Shown here in pieces: positions 28,211 through 35,521 of a stretch of DNA of 35,521 nt. The notes beneath the pieces were generated by a model, which saw only the letters and a program-made list of their open reading frames with translations, was not told where the DNA came from and made no database searches. Each line of letters starts with the position of its first letter. Positions within the stretch are counted from its first letter, which is position 1. The DNA is from Gemmatimonadaceae bacterium. Its GTDB lineage: Bacteria > Gemmatimonadota > Gemmatimonadetes > Gemmatimonadales > Gemmatimonadaceae. Location of the stretch: assembly GCA_014379205.1 (NCBI GenBank), contig JACMME010000123.1, forward strand, positions 1 through 35,521, in the 5' to 3' direction. The position numbers and the translations under genes were made by a program.

Positions 28211-28224
28211 GTGAAAAATTTCAC
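28211..28224. promoter_or_regulatory. Palindrome GTGAAA-AA-TTTCAC before nuoA
   Basis: A 14-bp site with perfect 6-bp inverted arms around a 2-bp centre lies 15 nt upstream of the preferred nuoA start. It lies between that start and a candidate promoter. Its symmetry is what a dimeric repressor would bind. The stem is too short and lacks a T-run in either direction, so it is not a convincing terminator. Identity of any regulator is unknown. Confidence 0.4.
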
Positions 28225-28240
28225 GTACTCTTGGCAGGAG

Positions 28241-28272
28241 AAAAACTAACCTTATCGACGCGCCCTGTGCAA
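28241..28272 (-). promoter_or_regulatory. Candidate nuo operon promoter
   Basis: On the minus strand TTGCAC (28267-28272) precedes TAGTTTTT (28241-28248); the TTG and the TA are 21 nt apart. This resembles the Bacteroidetes -33/-7 pattern more than a standard sigma-70 promoter. A start near 28235 would place the GTGAAA palindrome just downstream of the transcription start, a repressor-like position. This is a weak motif-based call. Confidence 0.3.
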
Positions 28273-28296
28273 CCGCGCCCGCTACTGATACATTTG
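28266..28296 (+). promoter_or_regulatory. Candidate dcd promoter
   Basis: On the plus strand TACATTTG (28289-28296) is a perfect match to the TAnnTTTG -7 box of Bacteroidetes. A TGTG (28266-28269) lies 19 nt upstream in the -33 position and abuts the -33 element proposed for nuoA. This would leave an 85-nt dcd leader containing a distant 7-bp inverted pair (28303-28309 with 28366-28372). Motif evidence only. Confidence 0.35.
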
Positions 28297-28387
28297 CGCC
28301 CCTTGCGGATCAACTCCGGCGAACCCGGCACTGCGCCAGGATCAGGCATCCGCGACCCACCCCGCTCCGCAACACCAAAAAAAGGAT

Positions 28388-28942
28388 ATGTCAGTCAAAA
28401 GCGACCGATGGATTCGCCGTATGGCACTCGAGCACGCGATGATCGAGCCCTTCGAAGACCGTCAGGTACGAAATGGTGTCATTTCATACGGAGTTAGCTC
28501 GTACGGCTATGACATGCGGGTCGCGCGAGAGTTTCGCATTTTTACGAACGTTCTCAATTCTATCGTCGACCCCAAAAACTTCGACCCGAAATCCTTTGTG
28601 GAGTTTGACGGCGACGTGTGCATTGTGCCGCCAAACTCCTTCGCATTGGGGCGGTCCGTGGAATACTTTCGCATCCCGCGCAATGTGATCACTGTAACTG
28701 TTGGGAAGTCCACCTACGCGCGGTGCGGGATTATCACGAACGTGACCCCGTTCGAGCCGGAGTGGGAAGGCTTCGTGACGCTCGAGATCTCGAACACAAC
28801 ACCTCTACCGGCGAAGATCTACGCCAACGAGGGCATCGCGCAGGTGCTTTTTTTCGAGGGAGACGAAGAGCCGGAGGTGTCCTACAAGGACAAGGCCGGA
28901 AAATATCAAGGGCAGAAAGGCGTAACGCTTCCCCGGCTGTAG
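28388..28942 (+). CDS. dcd: dCTP deaminase
   Basis: This enzyme deaminates dCTP to dUTP, feeding thymidylate synthesis. It is 184 residues, in the trimeric dUTPase-like fold. It begins [22 protein letters not shown] and has [26 protein letters not shown] and the catalytic-base region [15 protein letters not shown] with Glu133. The C-terminal Q-rich [13 protein letters not shown] tail is also present. These features match the deaminase rather than a dUTPase. The ATG at 28388 gives the family N-terminus; an AAAAAAAGGA sequence lies right before it with unusually tight spacing. It is the only plus-strand gene in the window. Confidence 0.96.
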   Translation: MSVKSDRWIRRMALEHAMIEPFEDRQVRNGVISYGVSSYGYDMRVAREFRIFTNVLNSIVDPKNFDPKSFVEFDGDVCIVPPNSFALGRSVEYFRIPRNVITVTVGKSTYARCGIITNVTPFEPEWEGFVTLEISNTTPLPAKIYANEGIAQVLFFEGDEEPEVSYKDKAGKYQGQKGVTLPRL

Positions 28943-29081
28943 CCATTGGACGATCTGCTTACCGCCGTTCGTTCGAAGATCCAAAGCGTTTTGCGGTCCG
29001 CCATGCTTGCAGCCAATAAGCGGCTTGTGGCCTGCGCGCTATGCGAGGGTGAGTAGCGCCGAGGGTGACAACGCCATGTGG
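28943..29081. other. Convergent intergenic gap
   Basis: These 139 nt separate dcd from the convergent small membrane-protein gene. I see a 9-bp direct repeat, cgagggtga, at 29044-29052 and 29060-29068 (period 16). There is no convincing intrinsic terminator with a T-run on either strand, and no tRNA or ORF that I would support. Confidence 0.5.
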
Positions 29082-29336
29082 CTATCGGAAAAACGCGAAC
29101 CCGAAGAATGCGGCGAGAGCAATCACGATTGCGGTGATAACAATACCACCGATTCCGAAGCCACCCCCCGAGCCTACGCTGGCTGTCACTCCCTTCTTGC
29201 CTGCCTCTTCGGGTTGCCTTCCCTCCGGCTCGGTGCCGCCTCCACTGCCGTAGCCTGTCTTGCCGGCAGCGTCGGCTCCGCCAAGATTGGCCTCTTCATT
29301 CCTGAAGCCGCCGGGTCCGGTACTGGGAGTGGTCAT
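29082..29336 (-). CDS. Small Gly-rich protein with one C-terminal TM helix
   Basis: This is an 84-residue hypothetical protein of unrecognised family. Residues 1-50 are hydrophilic and glycine/glutamate-rich (GGFRNEEANLGGADAAG). Residues 59-83 form one strongly hydrophobic helix (GGIVITAIVIALAAFFGFAFF) ending in Arg, a tail-anchor-like layout. I chose ATG at 29336 because the frame upstream (to 29492) has a different, Ser/Arg-rich composition and overlaps the next gene. No Shine-Dalgarno is clear. Coding status is supported by the coherent soluble-plus-TM architecture but not by a known homologue. Confidence 0.6.
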   Translation of the reverse strand: MTTPSTGPGGFRNEEANLGGADAAGKTGYGSGGGTEPEGRQPEEAGKKGVTASVGSGGGFGIGGIVITAIVIALAAFFGFAFFR

Positions 29337-29437
29337 GTTGTTTCGGCTTTCGAAGTGTTGTATGCCTGCTGGTGATGAAGCGCGGCCGGTGTGACTGACA
29401 ATCTGCCGACCGCTGCAGGCATTTCGCAAATCCAGAC

Positions 29438-30021
29438 TTACCGATCTTCGGGACTCGGCGGCGGATGAACAGGGACTGAGATTCGCTCCCATACTTCTGG
29501 CGTTCGTCGGTACCCAATCACCGCGCCAACCGTGGCACCGCCTGTCGCCCCGAACAGGGCTCCCGCTGCTTTGGAACGGCCCAATTCCAGTCTATTACAA
29601 TCGGGGCAGCCTCGCCGGTAACCACTGTTGCCGATCAAAAAGCCGACTGTTGCTCCAGCGAGGAGCCCTCCGGCCGCCCACCGCCGCATACGTTTTCCCG
29701 GCGCCGGTCGTCCGCGATGGATCTCGAGCGAAGCTATGTTATCGAGCGAGTATCCCACGGGTGCAACGTCATGCAGATTCGTAAAAAGAGGCTATCACTA
29801 GTCACGCGCAAGAGGCGACCGTTGACAGGGCGCGAGCTGCGCGTGGTGTCTGCCAGGCGTATTCGAGCCCCCGGGCCGAAACCGGGCGGGTTGTACTGGG
29901 CGGTAACCGGGGAGGACAGGACGCCGACCAGCAGAATGACTGCGGCAAGCGCAACCGAACGCGTCCTCACAGCCGTGCCGATGTTCCACTCCGCACTGGC
30001 GATGTCCCCGCTCAGAGGCAC
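29438..30021 (-). pseudogene. Exported glycine-zipper protein gene with an apparent -1 frameshift
   Basis: Two overlapping frames together read as one exported protein. Frame one carries a signal peptide (VRTRSVALAAVILLVGVLSS..TAQ, GTG at 29970 or 30021) and PGARIRLADTTRSSRPVNGRLLRVTSDSLFL. Frame two continues naturally as TNLHDVAPVGYSLDNIASLEIHRGR. Two Gly-rich helices follow (AAGGLLAGATVGFLIGN, AAGALFGATGGATVGAVIG), with CPDC between, and then WERISVP. The join lies in a T-run (29782-29786, minus CTCTTTTTACG): one extra T, or a -1 slip, would restore the protein. I recognise this layout from gemmatimonad proteins from memory only. It could be a true mutation, an assembly error or programmed slippage. 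The gene follows sdhB by 16-67 nt. Confidence 0.65.
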
Positions 30022-30037
30022 TGGAGCCCCGCCTGAT

Positions 30038-30808
30038 TTACGCTGTGGTTGAATCGGGCTCAGCCTTCGCGATCATTACGGCCTTGAGATAGTCTCGATT
30101 CATACGGGCAATGGTATCAATGCTGATTTCCTTTGGGCATGCATCCTGACACTCGCCAAACAGGGTGCAACCTCCGAAGCTCTCGAGATCCATCCGTGTC
30201 ACCATGCGCAAGGCCCGGCGATAGCGCTCCGGCTGGCCCTGAGGGAGAAGCCCGAGATGGGTGATCTTTGCCGCGGTAAACAGGGATGCTGAAGCATTGG
30301 GGCAGGCCGCCACACACGCCCCGCAACCGATGCATGCTGCCGCATCCATTGCTGTGTCGACGTTTTCCTTCGGGATGAGAATCTCATTGGCGTCGCGCGC
30401 ACCTCCTGTATTTGCCGACACGTATCCGCCAGCGGCGATAATGCGGTCGAACGCGCTCCTGTCTACGCAGAGATCCTTTATCACAGGGAAAGCCCTGGCC
30501 CGCCATGGCTCTACCGTGATAGTGTCGCCGTCCGTGAAGCTTCGCATGTGGAGCTGGCAGGTCGCTGTGCCTCTCATTGGCCCATGCGCGGCGCCGTTGA
30601 TCATCACGCCGCACGAGCCGCAAATTCCTTCCCGGCAATCATGGTCGAAAGCAATCGGTATCTCACCTCGCTCGGTGAGTCGCTCGTTCACGACATCGAG
30701 CATCTCCAAAAAGGACATGTCCGGGCTGATGTCGTTGGCCTCATAGTTGACGATACTTCCTCGGGCATCAGGTGCCGACTGGCGCCAGACACGGAGTGTG
30801 AGGTTCAT
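30038..30808 (-). CDS. sdhB: Succinate dehydrogenase/fumarate reductase iron-sulfur subunit
   Basis: SdhB passes electrons from SdhA's FAD to the cytochrome. The 256 residues hold the [2Fe-2S] ligands Cys58, 63, 66 and 84 ([15 protein letters not shown]). A [4Fe-4S] set is Cys159, 162, 165 (CIGCGAC) with Cys224, and a [3Fe-4S] set is Cys169, 214 and 220; all are intact. The sequence is of the non-classical type found with single-subunit cytochrome b anchors. The ATG at 30808 has no Shine-Dalgarno; the base of a 25-bp hairpin lies 9 nt before it, so translation may depend on RNA structure or on ribosomes arriving from sdhA. Confidence 0.95.
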   Translation of the reverse strand: MNLTLRVWRQSAPDARGSIVNYEANDISPDMSFLEMLDVVNERLTERGEIPIAFDHDCREGICGSCGVMINGAAHGPMRGTATCQLHMRSFTDGDTITVEPWRARAFPVIKDLCVDRSAFDRIIAAGGYVSANTGGARDANEILIPKENVDTAMDAAACIGCGACVAACPNASASLFTAAKITHLGLLPQGQPERYRRALRMVTRMDLESFGGCTLFGECQDACPKEISIDTIARMNRDYLKAVMIAKAEPDSTTA

Positions 30809-30817
30809 CGTGAAGGG

Positions 30818-30905
30818 CGGATTGCGTATTCCGGATTGCGGATAGAACCGATTGACTCGCGTTTCCGATTAATGCCGCAGTCCGCAATCCGGAAGCCGCA
30901 ATCCG
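30818..30905 (-). repeat. Large inverted-repeat hairpin between sdhA and sdhB
   Basis: Bases 30818-30842 pair with 30881-30905 in a 25-bp stem with only one 2-bp mismatch (TA opposite GC) and a 38-nt loop. Each arm contains two copies of the core CGGATTGCG spaced 14 nt apart. More degenerate copies flank them (for example ACCGATTGAC in the loop and TTCGGATTGC beyond the right arm). The element occupies most of the 142-nt gap, 45 nt after the sdhA stop and 9 nt before the sdhB start. No T-run follows the stem, so it is not an intrinsic terminator. An RNA stability or translation-control element, or a REP-like intergenic repeat, is more likely. Confidence 0.85.
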
Positions 30906-30950
30906 AAATGCGCCGATGTCGCACGGCCAGCTGCAATTTCCTTTCTGCCC

Positions 30951-32864
30951 TCATTTGTAGCTCCGCTGCGAGAGCTTTACGTTCTCGAAGATCAGCCGCT
31001 CCTTGTTGAGAATCGGCTCACTCTCGGGGCCAGCATACTCCCAGGCAGCCACGTACGTGAAATGCTCGTCGTCTCTCAGCGCTTCTCCGTCAGGCGTCTG
31101 ACTTTCCTCGCGAAAATGTCCGCCGCACGACTCCGTCCGATGCAGAGCGTCAAGACACATCAGTTCGCCGAGCTCCAGGAAGTCGGCCACGCGTCCAGCA
31201 TGCTCGAGCGACTGGTTCAACTCGGCGCTGGCGCCCGGAACGTTGACGTTTTCCCAGAACTCCTCGCGAAGCGCCGGGATCTCCTTCAGCGCACGCTTGA
31301 GTCCCTGCTCGTTGCGCGCCATTCCGCAGTTGTCCCACATGATTTTTCCCAGCTCGCGATGAAAAGACGCCGCCGTCCGCTTACCCTTAATCGCGAGCAA
31401 CCTTTTGGTTCGCTCGGTTACATCTGCTTCCGTTGAACGCACCACTGGATGATCCGTGGTGACCGGCGCAAGCTTTGCCGAAGCGATATAGTCACCAATA
31501 GTGTATGGTAAAACGAAGTAGCCATCAGCCAGCCCCTGCATCAGAGCGCTCGCTCCAAGCCTGTTCGCTCCGTGATCCGAGAAATTCGCCTCGCCAATGA
31601 CGTGCAGGCCCGGGATGGTGCTCATGAGGTTGTAGTCCACCCAAAGCCCGCCCATGGTGTAATGCACTGCCGGATAGATTCGCATCGGGATCTTGTAGGG
31701 ATCCTCGTCCGTGATGCGCTGATACATCTCGAAGAGATTACCGTAGCGCTCGCGAATGCTGGCCTCGCCAAGCCGCTTTATGGCGTCTGCGAAATCCAGG
31801 TAGACCCCCAGCGCAGTCTCGCCTACGCCGCGTCCCTCATCGCAAACCTCCTTCGCGCTCCGCGACGAGATGTCGCGCGGTGCAAGATTGCCGAAGCTCG
31901 GATACTTTCGCTCGAGATAGTAGTCGCGCTCCGCCTCCGGAATCTCGTGCGGAGGCCGCTTGTCACCTTGTTTTTTCGGCACCCAGACGCGACCATCGTT
32001 CCGCAACGACTCACTCATGAGGGTGAGCTTCGACTGATAGTCTCCGCTTACTGGAATGCAGGTGGGATGGATCTGCGTATAGCACGGATTCCCGAAGGCG
32101 GCGCCGCGCTTGTACGACCGCCAGATCGCAGTCGTATTGGTTCCCTTGGCGTTGGTGGAAAGGTAAAAAACGTTTCCGTAGCCTCCGGTGCCGAGCACCA
32201 CAGCGTCGCCAAGGTGGGATTCGATCTTCCCGGTCAGTTCGTTTCGAATGACAATCCCGCGCGCCCGGCCATCCACAACGATAAGATCGAGCATCTCGGT
32301 GCGCGGATACATTGTCACCCCGCCGTTGGCGATCTCCTTTTCCAGAGCCTGGTATGCGCCAAGCAGCAGCTGCTGCCCTGTTTGACCACGAGCGTAGAAA
32401 GTCCGGGAAACTTGAGCTCCGCCAAAGGACCGATTTGAAAGCAGCCCTCCATACTCGCGCGCGAAGGGAACACCCTGCGCCACGCACTGGTCGATTATGG
32501 TGACGCTGATTTGCGCGAGACGGTACACGTTCGCTTCGCGCGCGCGAAAGTCTCCCCCCTTCACGGTATCGTAAAAGAGCCGGTATATACTATCGCCGTC
32601 ATTCTGGTAGTTCTTCGCCGCGTTTATTCCTCCCTGCGCGGCTATGCTGTGCGCGCGCCTCGGCGAATCCTGGAAGCAATAGCATTTGACGTTGTAGCCC
32701 AGCTCGCTGAGTGTTGCTGCGGCAGAAGCTCCGGCCAATCCCGATCCAACCACCAGGATTGTGTATTTCCGCTTGTTGGCAGGGTTCACCAGCTTCATCT
32801 CGAATTTGTGGCGTTCCCACTTTCCTTCGAGCGGTCCGGTAGGAACACGCGATCGTAGTTCCAT
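30951..32864 (-). CDS. sdhA: Succinate dehydrogenase/fumarate reductase flavoprotein subunit
   Basis: SdhA oxidises succinate to fumarate with covalently bound FAD. The 637 residues have the Rossmann motif [15 protein letters not shown] (38-52) and the FAD-linking His72 in [11 protein letters not shown]. The substrate-site HPTCIP segment, [22 protein letters not shown] and [22 protein letters not shown] are also present. C-terminal [10 protein letters not shown] and a long charged tail fit the non-classical SdhA group of menaquinone-linked enzymes. ATG at 32864, 7 nt after sdhC. Confidence 0.97.
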   Translation of the reverse strand: MELRSRVPTGPLEGKWERHKFEMKLVNPANKRKYTILVVGSGLAGASAAATLSELGYNVKCYCFQDSPRRAHSIAAQGGINAAKNYQNDGDSIYRLFYDTVKGGDFRAREANVYRLAQISVTIIDQCVAQGVPFAREYGGLLSNRSFGGAQVSRTFYARGQTGQQLLLGAYQALEKEIANGGVTMYPRTEMLDLIVVDGRARGIVIRNELTGKIESHLGDAVVLGTGGYGNVFYLSTNAKGTNTTAIWRSYKRGAAFGNPCYTQIHPTCIPVSGDYQSKLTLMSESLRNDGRVWVPKKQGDKRPPHEIPEAERDYYLERKYPSFGNLAPRDISSRSAKEVCDEGRGVGETALGVYLDFADAIKRLGEASIRERYGNLFEMYQRITDEDPYKIPMRIYPAVHYTMGGLWVDYNLMSTIPGLHVIGEANFSDHGANRLGASALMQGLADGYFVLPYTIGDYIASAKLAPVTTDHPVVRSTEADVTERTKRLLAIKGKRTAASFHRELGKIMWDNCGMARNEQGLKRALKEIPALREEFWENVNVPGASAELNQSLEHAGRVADFLELGELMCLDALHRTESCGGHFREESQTPDGEALRDDEHFTYVAAWEYAGPESEPILNKERLIFENVKLSQRSYK

Positions 32865-32871
32865 GTCTTTC

Positions 32872-33546
32872 CTAGCTGGGGAACCCGGCGAGAATAGCCA
32901 CCGGGATGATCGTAAATCCGAGCCAGACGACAGCGGCCAGCAGAGCGGCGGCGCGACGCTTGAGGGGGTCGCGGGACGCGCGATTCATCCCCAGAGTTCT
33001 AACGGAGCTCCACATTCCGTGGTACAAGTGCAATCCCAGCGCGGCCATGGCAACTACGTAAAGCGCCGCAATCCATGGGACGCGAAAAGCCGATATCATG
33101 TTGGCGTATACGTCGGTGTGGTTGAAGGTGGGGTGCAGCGTCCCAGTAGTGAAATGCAGGATATGCAGGATCACGAAAAAGAAGATCAGCAACCCACCCC
33201 AGCGGATGGTCCGGGCGGCCAGTGTTGAGACCTGCGGCTCCTGCCGGTCGTAGCCAATGGGGCGTGCTTTCCGTTGCAGCCGGGTCAATTGAACAGCAGC
33301 CACGACGTGCATGATGACGGATGCGAGGAGAACCAGGCGCGCCAACCACAAAGCACCGCCCGTCCCTCGCAGGAACGCCGCATACGAGTTCAGCTTCTCC
33401 GGTCCGCGAAAGACGAGCAGGTTTCCCAGCACGTGACCGACCACGAAGCCGATCATGATAATGCCGGTAACGGCCATCACCATTTTTTTCCCGATTGTCG
33501 AGCCCCAGAATCTTGCTGCTGGATTCACCGCGCCCGCGTGCGCCAC
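32872..33546 (-). CDS. sdhC: Succinate dehydrogenase cytochrome b subunit (single anchor)
   Basis: This is a five-helix membrane anchor of 224 residues with several His in helices suited to bind two hemes: His38 (VGHVLGN), His80 (IMHVVAA), His128 (ILHILHF) and His173/176 (LHLYHGMWS). No SdhD follows, so this is a di-heme, B-type anchor of the Bacillus, Wolinella or Chlorobi kind, which implies menaquinone chemistry. The start is GTG at 33546 ([21 protein letters not shown]), 5 nt after mdh, with no Shine-Dalgarno. It leads the sdhCAB order. Confidence 0.92.
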   Translation of the reverse strand: MAHAGAVNPAARFWGSTIGKKMVMAVTGIIMIGFVVGHVLGNLLVFRGPEKLNSYAAFLRGTGGALWLARLVLLASVIMHVVAAVQLTRLQRKARPIGYDRQEPQVSTLAARTIRWGGLLIFFFVILHILHFTTGTLHPTFNHTDVYANMISAFRVPWIAALYVVAMAALGLHLYHGMWSSVRTLGMNRASRDPLKRRAAALLAAVVWLGFTIIPVAILAGFPS

Positions 33547-33551
33547 AGCTA

Positions 33552-34570
<1,019 letters not shown>

Positions 34571-34637
34571 CGCTGTGGCCGCGTGTTAGGCGTGACTTCA
34601 GAGCGGGTTGAGTTCGTGCCGGGCAAGCCGATTTAAA

Positions 34638-35521
34638 CTATCCGCCAACCTGAGAAAGGGCGCGCAGCCCGCCCACCTGCATCTGCAGCAGATTGTGCTC
34701 CCTTGGCTTCTCTGAAAGCGCGCGCACATAGAGTGGAATGAGGTCCTCGCCCGCCCGAAGCGAGTCGCGCAGATTTACCTCGTGATCCCCGAAGAGGCAG
34801 GTCCTCAGCCGTCCATCAGCAGTGAGTCGAACGCGGTTGCAGGAACCACAGTAAGTGTGCGACATGGGCGTGATGACGCCGATGGTTCCAGCTGCTCCCG
34901 GAAACGCATAGTACTTCGCTGGGCCGTTGCCGCGTGCCGGACCGCCGGCGGCCAGCAGCGGTGCGATGCCGGAAAGCCGGTCGAGTAGCTCGTCGCTGGG
35001 TACAACGTGATCCCACGTCAAAGCCCGCATCTCTCCCACAGGCATGAGCTCGATAAATCTGACGTGCCAAGGGTGATCCAGAGTGAGTCTCGCGAAGTCA
35101 CCAGCTTCGTCATCGTTGATGCCACGCATTACGACTACGTTGATCTTGATTGGATCGAGACCGGCGTTTTGGGCGGCGAGTGCGGACCGTACTGGATCGA
35201 ATGGGAGACGCCGGCGCGCGATACTCTCGATGCGGTCGGGACGAAGGCTATCCGCGCTGATGTTGACACGGTCCAGACCAGCCTGGCGAAGGCTGCCGGC
35301 CATTTCGGGTAGACGGACTCCGTTGGTGGATAGAGCTATGTCCTCTATTCCGTTCACACCGCGAAGCATAGCGATGAGTCGCGCCAAATCCGGCCGAATC
35401 GTGGGCTCGCCGCCCGTAATTCTGAGTCGGCGCAGTCCCAAGGGCGCAAGCTGTGCGACGATTTCGGTGATTTCCTCGTACGTCAGAATGTCGCTTTTGG
35501 GGAGCCACTCGAGTCCTTCCA
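34638..35521 (-). CDS. moaA: GTP 3',8-cyclase MoaA, N-terminus missing
   Basis: MoaA is a radical-SAM enzyme that begins molybdenum cofactor synthesis by cyclising GTP with MoaC. The visible 293 codons run from EGLEWLPKSDILTYEEI off the right edge, through GLRRLRITGGEPTIRPDL and NVVVMRGINDDE. The second cluster region YCGSCNRVRLTADGRLRTCLFG, specific to MoaA, is intact, and the C-terminus ends in the catalytic GlyGly. The radical-SAM CxxxCxxC motif lies beyond the window. Within the window the reading frame is open to the last base, so this is truncation by the edge, not decay. Confidence 0.96.
   Translation of the reverse strand, partial: EGLEWLPKSDILTYEEITEIVAQLAPLGLRRLRITGGEPTIRPDLARLIAMLRGVNGIEDIALSTNGVRLPEMAGSLRQAGLDRVNISADSLRPDRIESIARRRLPFDPVRSALAAQNAGLDPIKINVVVMRGINDDEAGDFARLTLDHPWHVRFIELMPVGEMRALTWDHVVPSDELLDRLSGIAPLLAAGGPARGNGPAKYYAFPGAAGTIGVITPMSHTYCGSCNRVRLTADGRLRTCLFGDHEVNLRDSLRAGEDLIPLYVRALSEKPREHNLLQMQVGGLRALSQVGG

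Noticed and set aside
28303..28372. Inverted 7-mers TTGCGGA/TCCGCAA in the dcd leader as a riboswitch or attenuator
   Set aside because: The arms are 56 nt apart, short, and not followed by a T-run; I do not see any known riboswitch core.
28618..29019. A plus-strand frame overlapping dcd and running into the gap after it
   Set aside because: It uses the wrong frame across dcd; the Arg-rich product has no coherent fold, and it begins inside dcd.
29044..29068. Two copies of cgagggtga as the start of a repeat array
   Set aside because: There are only two copies of 9 bp at a 16-nt period, with no spacer pattern, so it is not a CRISPR and is likely chance.
31572..32438. A 288-codon plus-strand open frame
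   Set aside because: It is antisense to sdhA, which is intact and highly conserved.

Overview
The window looks like chromosomal core-metabolism DNA from a moderately GC-rich, menaquinone-using aerobic bacterium, most likely a member of the Gemmatimonadota. This rests on gene content and family flavour, not on a database search. The supporting points are a 14-gene complex I operon with separate nuoC and nuoD, a di-heme single-anchor succinate dehydrogenase (sdhCAB order), an LDH-like malate dehydrogenase, a UPF0182 membrane protein, and an exported glycine-zipper protein of a type I associate with Gemmatimonadota. I saw no rRNA, tRNA, CRISPR array, insertion sequence, phage gene or attachment site.

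Layout, right to left because nearly everything lies on the minus strand. At 34638-35521 is a 5'-truncated moaA. At 30038-34481 is mdh-sdhC-sdhA-sdhB (TCA cycle and respiratory entry); a large hairpin built from inverted 14-nt units sits between sdhA and sdhB. At 29438-30021 is an exported glycine-zipper gene broken by an apparent -1 frameshift, followed by a small Gly-rich single-TM protein at 29082-29336. dcd (28388-28942) is the only plus-strand gene and is divergent from nuoA. From 28195 down to base 1 runs an unbroken co-directional series with no gap above 73 nt: nuoABCDEFGHIJKLMN; a phosphomannomutase/phosphoglucomutase; UPF0182; carbamate kinase; sucC-sucD; a PtsN-type EIIA-CBS-CBS protein; ndk; a ferritin-like protein; then the classical lipid cluster DUF177(yceD)-rpmF-plsX-fabH-fabD-fabG-acpP-fabF, with fabF running off the left edge.

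How it works together: SucCD, SdhCAB and Mdh are three TCA-cycle steps. Sdh and complex I feed electrons to quinone. Ndk balances the nucleoside triphosphates made or used around SucCD. PlsX and the Fab enzymes build the membranes that house these complexes.

There is no obvious exotic accessory system. The most notable signals are: (i) ten gene junctions that use the same 4-nt GTGA stop/start overlap, with no ATGA junction at all; (ii) the sdhA-sdhB hairpin ending 9 nt before the sdhB start; (iii) the T-run frameshift in the glycine-zipper gene; (iv) promoter-like elements resembling the Bacteroidetes TTG / TAnnTTTG pattern upstream of the fab, nuo and dcd units; (v) a palindrome just before nuoA; and (vi) a compact NuoG that keeps the optional N7 iron-sulfur motif. 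Small non-coding gaps: 28211-28387 (divergent promoter region), 28943-29081 (convergent gap, nothing convincing), 30809-30950 (hairpin), 34482-34637 (mdh leader).
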